From assembly GCF_048544455.1 (NCBI RefSeq), contig NC_133530.1, forward strand, positions 17,909,748 through 17,973,747: a stretch of 64,000 bases of DNA, given 5' to 3'. The notes beneath the pieces are model-generated. The model saw only the letters and a program-made list of their open reading frames with translations. It ran no database searches and had not been told where the DNA came from. The translations under genes were made by a program, and so were the position numbers. Below are positions 59,706-64,000 of the stretch, one piece after another. How positions within the stretch are numbered: position 1 is the first letter of the stretch; each line of letters begins with the position of its first letter. Source of the DNA: Silene latifolia (taxonomy: Eukaryota > Streptophyta > Magnoliopsida > Caryophyllales > Caryophyllaceae).

Positions 59706-59734
59706 ATAACAAGAATTCGTCGGTATTCAATAAT

Positions 59735-59914
59735 CAGAGCAAATCCTCTGTCCCATTTTATGTCCCATCTTATGTCCTATCACCTCTCCTAATGACACAT
59801 TAGCACTTTGATATATAATATTACCATTTTTATTATTTCGAGTGTGATGTGTCAAAATCTTAATGGAATGAGACACAAGATGGGACATAAAAGTGGAACA
59901 GGTGATCTCTACTG
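59735..59914. mobile_element. 180-bp Mutator-type MITE in the right duplication arm
   Basis: Ends CAGAGCAAATCCTCTGTCCC and (inverted) CAGTAGAGATCACCTGTTCC, with TTTATGTCCCATCTT mirrored inside. Flanks TTCAATAAT (59,726-59,734) and TTCAACAAT (59,915-59,923) form a 9-bp duplication with one mismatch. The left arm shows the empty site (TTCAGTAGTATGTATCTCCG). Confidence 0.85.
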
Positions 59915-60172
59915 TTCAACAATATGTATATCTCCGCTTTAAGCAAGAATTTGTATAATTGTACAATTGTACAAGTCATAATCTCCTAATCATACGCTAC
60001 TTGCATAATATATGGGTTCCTAATTCTAATAAACAATCTTAAACTAAAATAAGATAGAATTTTATTTAGGAGAAATCCTAGAGTTCATAAGTCATTACTC
60101 TCCCTATATAAACAAACTTATTGACTATAACAATAACACGATGCTTCCTACAAAAACTGTGACTTATACACC

Positions 60173-60844
60173 ATGCCAAAAATATGGCCGTTTTCCGGTA
60201 ACGACAACAATAACGTCAACAACAACTACGGCAACAACAACCGCCGCTTCTGTAAGGATCCTGTAATTTGCACAATCCTAATAACAGCAATTGGTCTTTT
60301 TGTTGTTGGTGGTTTCCTTATAGTGATATTAACAGAAGGTAATCCTCCCTTCACATTCCAAGTTGATTTTCTCGAGGTTACTTCGATGACATTCTCTCGT
60401 CCTAATAATAATTCAATCACAAGCAATCAATATTTCAACCTTACCGTCAACACAAAGGACGCCCAATTATTTAAACCGATTAAAGTGACTATTGAATATG
60501 ATCGTCACTTAATATCCAACACAACGATTGCGCCTTTCCACCAAGATGCCGTATCCATAAAAACAATACCCGTACAAATGGGTACGGCCGATACACGACT
60601 CCCAGACAAGGTCATTGACTCTATTACTACGAAATTGGCTAGCGATGGCGTCTTGGATTTCACTATTATGTTTCACGGCGATAGTTGGCAAGCAGATTAT
60701 AATGGAGGAAACGGATACAGCTGCCACTTGAAGATGGTTTGTAAAGGCGTCACAGTTACATTTTCGTCGACTAATAACACATGGAATGGATCGACCAAGG
60801 ACGGTCCATTCCTTTGCAAATACAGCTCTAGCAACTGTAGCTAG
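60173..60844 (+). CDS. LEA_2/NDR1-HIN1-like (NHL) membrane protein, copy 3
   Basis: 223 residues, no intron, TATA box (TATATAAA, 60,105-60,112) 61 bp before the ATG. The same Asn-rich tail (MPKIWPFSGNDNNNVNNNYG) is followed by a different membrane helix (ILITAIGLFVVGGFLIVIL) and a shortened juxtamembrane segment (TEGNPPFTF). The ectodomain matches copy 2 with about four changes, among them CDLKMVC to CHLKMVC. Intact. Its upstream region carries two MITEs between about 260 and 910 bp from the ATG, absent from copy 2, so regulation could differ (inference). Confidence 0.86.
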   Translation: MPKIWPFSGNDNNNVNNNYGNNNRRFCKDPVICTILITAIGLFVVGGFLIVILTEGNPPFTFQVDFLEVTSMTFSRPNNNSITSNQYFNLTVNTKDAQLFKPIKVTIEYDRHLISNTTIAPFHQDAVSIKTIPVQMGTADTRLPDKVIDSITTKLASDGVLDFTIMFHGDSWQADYNGGNGYSCHLKMVCKGVTVTFSSTNNTWNGSTKDGPFLCKYSSSNCS

Positions 60845-61381
60845 GATTCCTGCTATTTAGTTAGTTATGATATTGGGTATTCAATTTATTTACATATTTT
60901 CGCGGTGATTTTGCCTCGTTTTTCGCGTTTTGGACATTTATTTAGTTCATTGTTGAGGATAAATTGGTGAATTTAACGTTTTAAGTTCAAAATCAGTTAC
61001 GAATTGCTCTAACTTACCATGAACACTTTGATCATCTGACAAAGGTTTGTTCTAACTTAACCAAAGTTAAAAGATCTCGTGTTCGAGCCCTGTAAATGCA
61101 TCTGTGTTAAGGTTTTATCGGCTCAAATCCGGACTAAACCGGATAGTCTACACCAAAAAAATTAAAAAACGAATTGGTCCGCGTTCTTTTAGTGTGTGTT
61201 TGGCCTAGTTTGTAAAAGTGTTTTTGGACTCAAAAACACTTTTTGGCCAAACACATAGTCTTCTAAAAGTTAAACAAAATTTCTCAAGAACTAAATATTT
61301 ATATTTTTCCATAGAAATAGAAGCAACTATTTGTTATTTCTGCTTTTAAAAAAACACTTTTGAAAAATTAAGCTTGAAAAC

Positions 61382-61958
61382 TGATGGGGCATATTCTGCA
61401 CCCGCTGACCGAGTCTAACATATTGAGCAAGGTCAAAGCTAAAAGACAGCAAGTCAACGTATTAACAGCCTAACCGACAAAGCCTGTCGGCCTGTCACTT
61501 GGGTCTCGGCTCGGGAACTAGCCGGCCGAGAGGCATATCCGCGTACTCGCATCCAGTCCCCTCGGCATGGAGTCAACCAGGCCTGCCGGCCCGGCATGGG
61601 TCCCTCGGCCGAGGGTAAGATAGTCTTTCCACCTGCTAGCCACTTGGCCACTTGGCCACTACGTGACAAAAGGTGAAAGTCTATAAATACTCCACTTCTC
61701 TCATTGAGAAAAGGATCCGAAATCATCTTAATCTGGTATAAAACTCCCTTATCTCTCTACAATATACTTTGCCAAGTTAACACACAACTTATCTCTTTAA
61801 GTTTACTGACTTGGGCGTCGGAGTGAGTACGCTCGGTACCAAACCGAGCCCTCAGTTTGTTCATCTTTACAGGAGAGAGCGAAAGGAAGAAACAAGCAAC
61901 GAGGTCATTCTACAAGCTTAAGTGGTCATAATCCTGCTCCGGAATTGTACCTGGAACA
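61382..61958 (+). repeat. 5' LTR of the Gypsy element
   Basis: 577 bp with TG...CA ends, directly before the primer-binding site. Contains a TATA-like CTATAAATACTCC at about 61,680. The partner LTR must lie beyond 64,000. Confidence 0.85.
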
Positions 61959-64000
61959 ATTGGCGCCGTCTGTGGGGATAGATACTAAAAGCTAGTCACC
62001 TTCCTTGCAAAAAAAAAAACAAAAACAAAACCATTCAACGAGCTAAGAAGATGTCAAAGCAACAAGAAACTGTGAGTGAAGGAATGGCATTCTACCAGGA
62101 TGACACGTTCCATAATTCCGAGATCGGGCAGTCCCCCACCGGCCGAGTCACTGAACCGGCGTATGGGATGCCAAAAGAGCCAGAAACACCGCTGCCTACC
62201 GGCCAAGTCACTGTCATGGGACATGTGGTCGATGCAGCCAAATTAAAGTTATTCCTGGACCTGATGGGTAGTACGCCGGTCACCCCTGTCACGACGACGG
62301 TGACGGCAGCGCATCCACAGGTGACCAGGGCCCATAAAGTGACTCCGAACAACTTGACCGGAGCGATACAAGGAGCTGGGCATGCTAGGACGCCAGACAG
62401 AGCCCGTGGTGCCAAAGTGGCGGAACACCGAGTCCTTCCCCACTCGCGGGAGGGGCGTCGCGCGGCAACAACGAGGCCACCCCCGAAGGAATGAAAGAAG
62501 TCCGACTCTCCAAAGTCGGACAACAAGAAGCCCTTCCCGCCAGAGGGAGAGAAGCCGGACTAAGGTTGCGAGGAGCCGATCGCCGCGTGTCATTCGACAC
62601 GTGGTCGACATGACCCCTCGGTGCCTATGTCCTCGAAGTCCCCGTGCCGACTAAAGTCGAAGTTGCCGCCCTTATCATACAAAGGAGATAGCGACCCAAC
62701 CGACCATGCCGAGGCTTTCGAGTCATACATGTCGGTATGGGAGCAGCCTGATGAGGTGTGGTGCCGAGTCTTCCCAACGACCCTGCATGGGATGGCCCAT
62801 AGTTGGTACAAGGGACTACCTAACGGCTCGGTATACTGTTATGCCGACCTGAGAGACAATTTCATAGCCCAGTATGCTTGCAACAAGAGAAGGGCCGTGG
62901 AAATATCAGATCTCCTCAATATCCGACAGGGGGAGGACGAGTCCCTCCGGAGCTACGTGAAGAGATTCGACGCAAAAGTTCAGCAGATCCGTGAGCTGAA
63001 CACCGAACTGGCGGCCTTCGCACTGATGAAAGGCCTCCCGAAAGGCGAGTTCAAGAACGAGCTGATCAAGTGCGAGGACCTCAACCTGGACTCCGCCAGA
63101 AAGATGGCCGACCGAGCCGTAAAAGTGGAGGACTATCACAAGACCTGGGTAGGCCACAGTGAAGCTGGGCACCCAGAGAGGAATAGCCGCCGGGACAACA
63201 TAGATGAAAGTCGCCGTGACGGGAATAGGTCACGGCCTGAGAGATTTAATAGGAAACAGAACTCGGCGGGCGCCGGGGGGAGTTCGGGACCGTACAACCA
63301 GAAGCGGTACAGTAGTCTCACCCCCCTGGTCGCATCTCCAGCCGAGGTCTTTACCCTAAGCAAGAATGACGGACAGAAATGGGCAAGGCCCCCCAAGGCG
63401 AGGGGGGACGGTGACGCAAGCCAGTTTTGCGAGTACCACGGCCACACCGACCACAAAACTGACAACTGCCGACATCTGAGAAACGCCATCGAAGAGCTGA
63501 TCCGAAAGGGGAGCCTCAGCAAGTATGTAGCTGAAGGCCCAGGAGCAAGCACCGACGGGGCGAATAGAAAATCCGTTTTCCAACGGATGGGAGTAATCCA
63601 GGTTGTCATCGGGGGGAACGAGAACGGTGGGTCAGCTAATGGGCACAAACGGCACTTGAATGAGTTATACCAAGCCATCAACTTTGTGCCCAAAACAGCG
63701 ATCCCCGCTTCCACAATCCCCGATATAACCATTGGAAAGAAGGACTACGAGGGAGTCGTCGCCCCGCACAGCGACCCGCTTGTAGTCCACTTGGATATAG
63801 CCAACCACTTGGTAAAAAGGTGCCTGATTGACACAAGCGCCTACACGAACATCATGTTCAGGGAGTGCTTTCTTAATCTCGGTCTGAAGATTGGAGACCT
63901 GAGCCCCTGCGCTAACCCTCTATACAGCTTCTCGGGGGCCGGCCTGGTACCCCTGGGGTCAATCAGACTGCCGGTGATGTTCGGCCAAGCGGATGCGGCT
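61382..64000 (+). mobile_element. Gypsy (Ty3) LTR retrotransposon fossil, 5' part; continues past the window
   Basis: 5' LTR 61,382-61,958 (TGATGGGG...GGAACA), a primer-binding site TGGCGCCGTCTGTGGGGA at 61,961, then a leader and gag region. A gag core (EAFESYMSVWEQPDEVW, SWYKGLPNGS, LRSYVKRF) and a CEYHGHTDHKTDNCRHL motif are visible, with the start of an aspartic protease-like part near the right edge. The gag style suggests the Tat-like lineage. It looks broken, with about two breaks in the visible part. It inserted into the right duplication arm, so it is younger than that duplication. No second LTR in the window, so age is not measurable. Confidence 0.88.

Larger units (their letters stand above)
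58383..61381. repeat. Segmental duplication, right arm
   Basis: Direct repeat of 49,900-52,259, longer because of two MITE insertions (59,264-59,705 and 59,735-59,914) and small indels. Its left edge abuts the atpC fragment; its right edge is the Gypsy 5' LTR. Confidence 0.92.

Noticed and set aside
62051-62494. A host gene starting MSKQQETVSEGMAF
   Set aside because: It begins just after the LTR and primer-binding site of the Gypsy element and belongs to its leader/gag region.

Overview
Plant nuclear DNA, almost certainly from a eudicot. It has spliced plant genes with GT-AG introns, plant-type L1 LINEs, Copia and Gypsy elements, Mutator and hAT derivatives, many MITEs and a zinc-finger homeodomain gene. 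The chloroplast ATP synthase gamma fragment reads close to the spinach-type sequence as I remember it, so Caryophyllales is a reasonable guess, but it is unproven. No rRNA, tRNA or CRISPR array was recognised. All motif and family calls come from reading the sequence; no database was searched.

Layout. (1) 1-4,746, minus: first eight exons of a cytosolic acetoacetyl-CoA thiolase, whose 3' exons lie left of the window. (2) 5,047-10,576: a nearly full-length LINE with a perfect 18-bp target duplication, lodged about 300 bp upstream of the thiolase start codon. (3) 11.1-30.4 kb: three tandem copies (A, B, C) of a six-exon gene of unknown function, all minus. A and B are open; C has an in-frame stop. 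A second LINE (14,399-20,056) sits between A and B inside a split MITE, and a solo LTR (28,669-30,033) sits in intron 1 of C. (4) 31.1-34.6 kb: a Mutator-like element whose arms carry opposing arrays of a repeat (31-bp period on the right), with a plant-mobile-domain fragment facing a truncated transposase. (5) 35,002-35,571: an intact intronless ZF-HD transcription factor. (6) 37.5-43.6 kb: a three-level nest, Copia within a TIR element within a larger TIR element. (7) 43.8-47.6 kb: hAT and Harbinger-like MITEs, a LINE scrap and a broken LEA_2/NHL-like gene. (8) 48.3-61.4 kb: three open LEA_2/NHL-like genes, two of them in a 2.4-3 kb duplicated block; between them lie a two-domain DUF6598 gene and the last exon of chloroplast atpC, cut at the duplication edge. 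(9) 61,382 to the right edge: the 5' LTR, primer-binding site and gag region of a Gypsy element.

The host genes do not form a pathway. The window is mainly a record of local duplication (the six-exon family, the LEA_2/NHL family) overlaid by repeated transposition. Comparing duplicated arms gives empty sites for several insertions, so insertion boundaries and relative order can be read directly.
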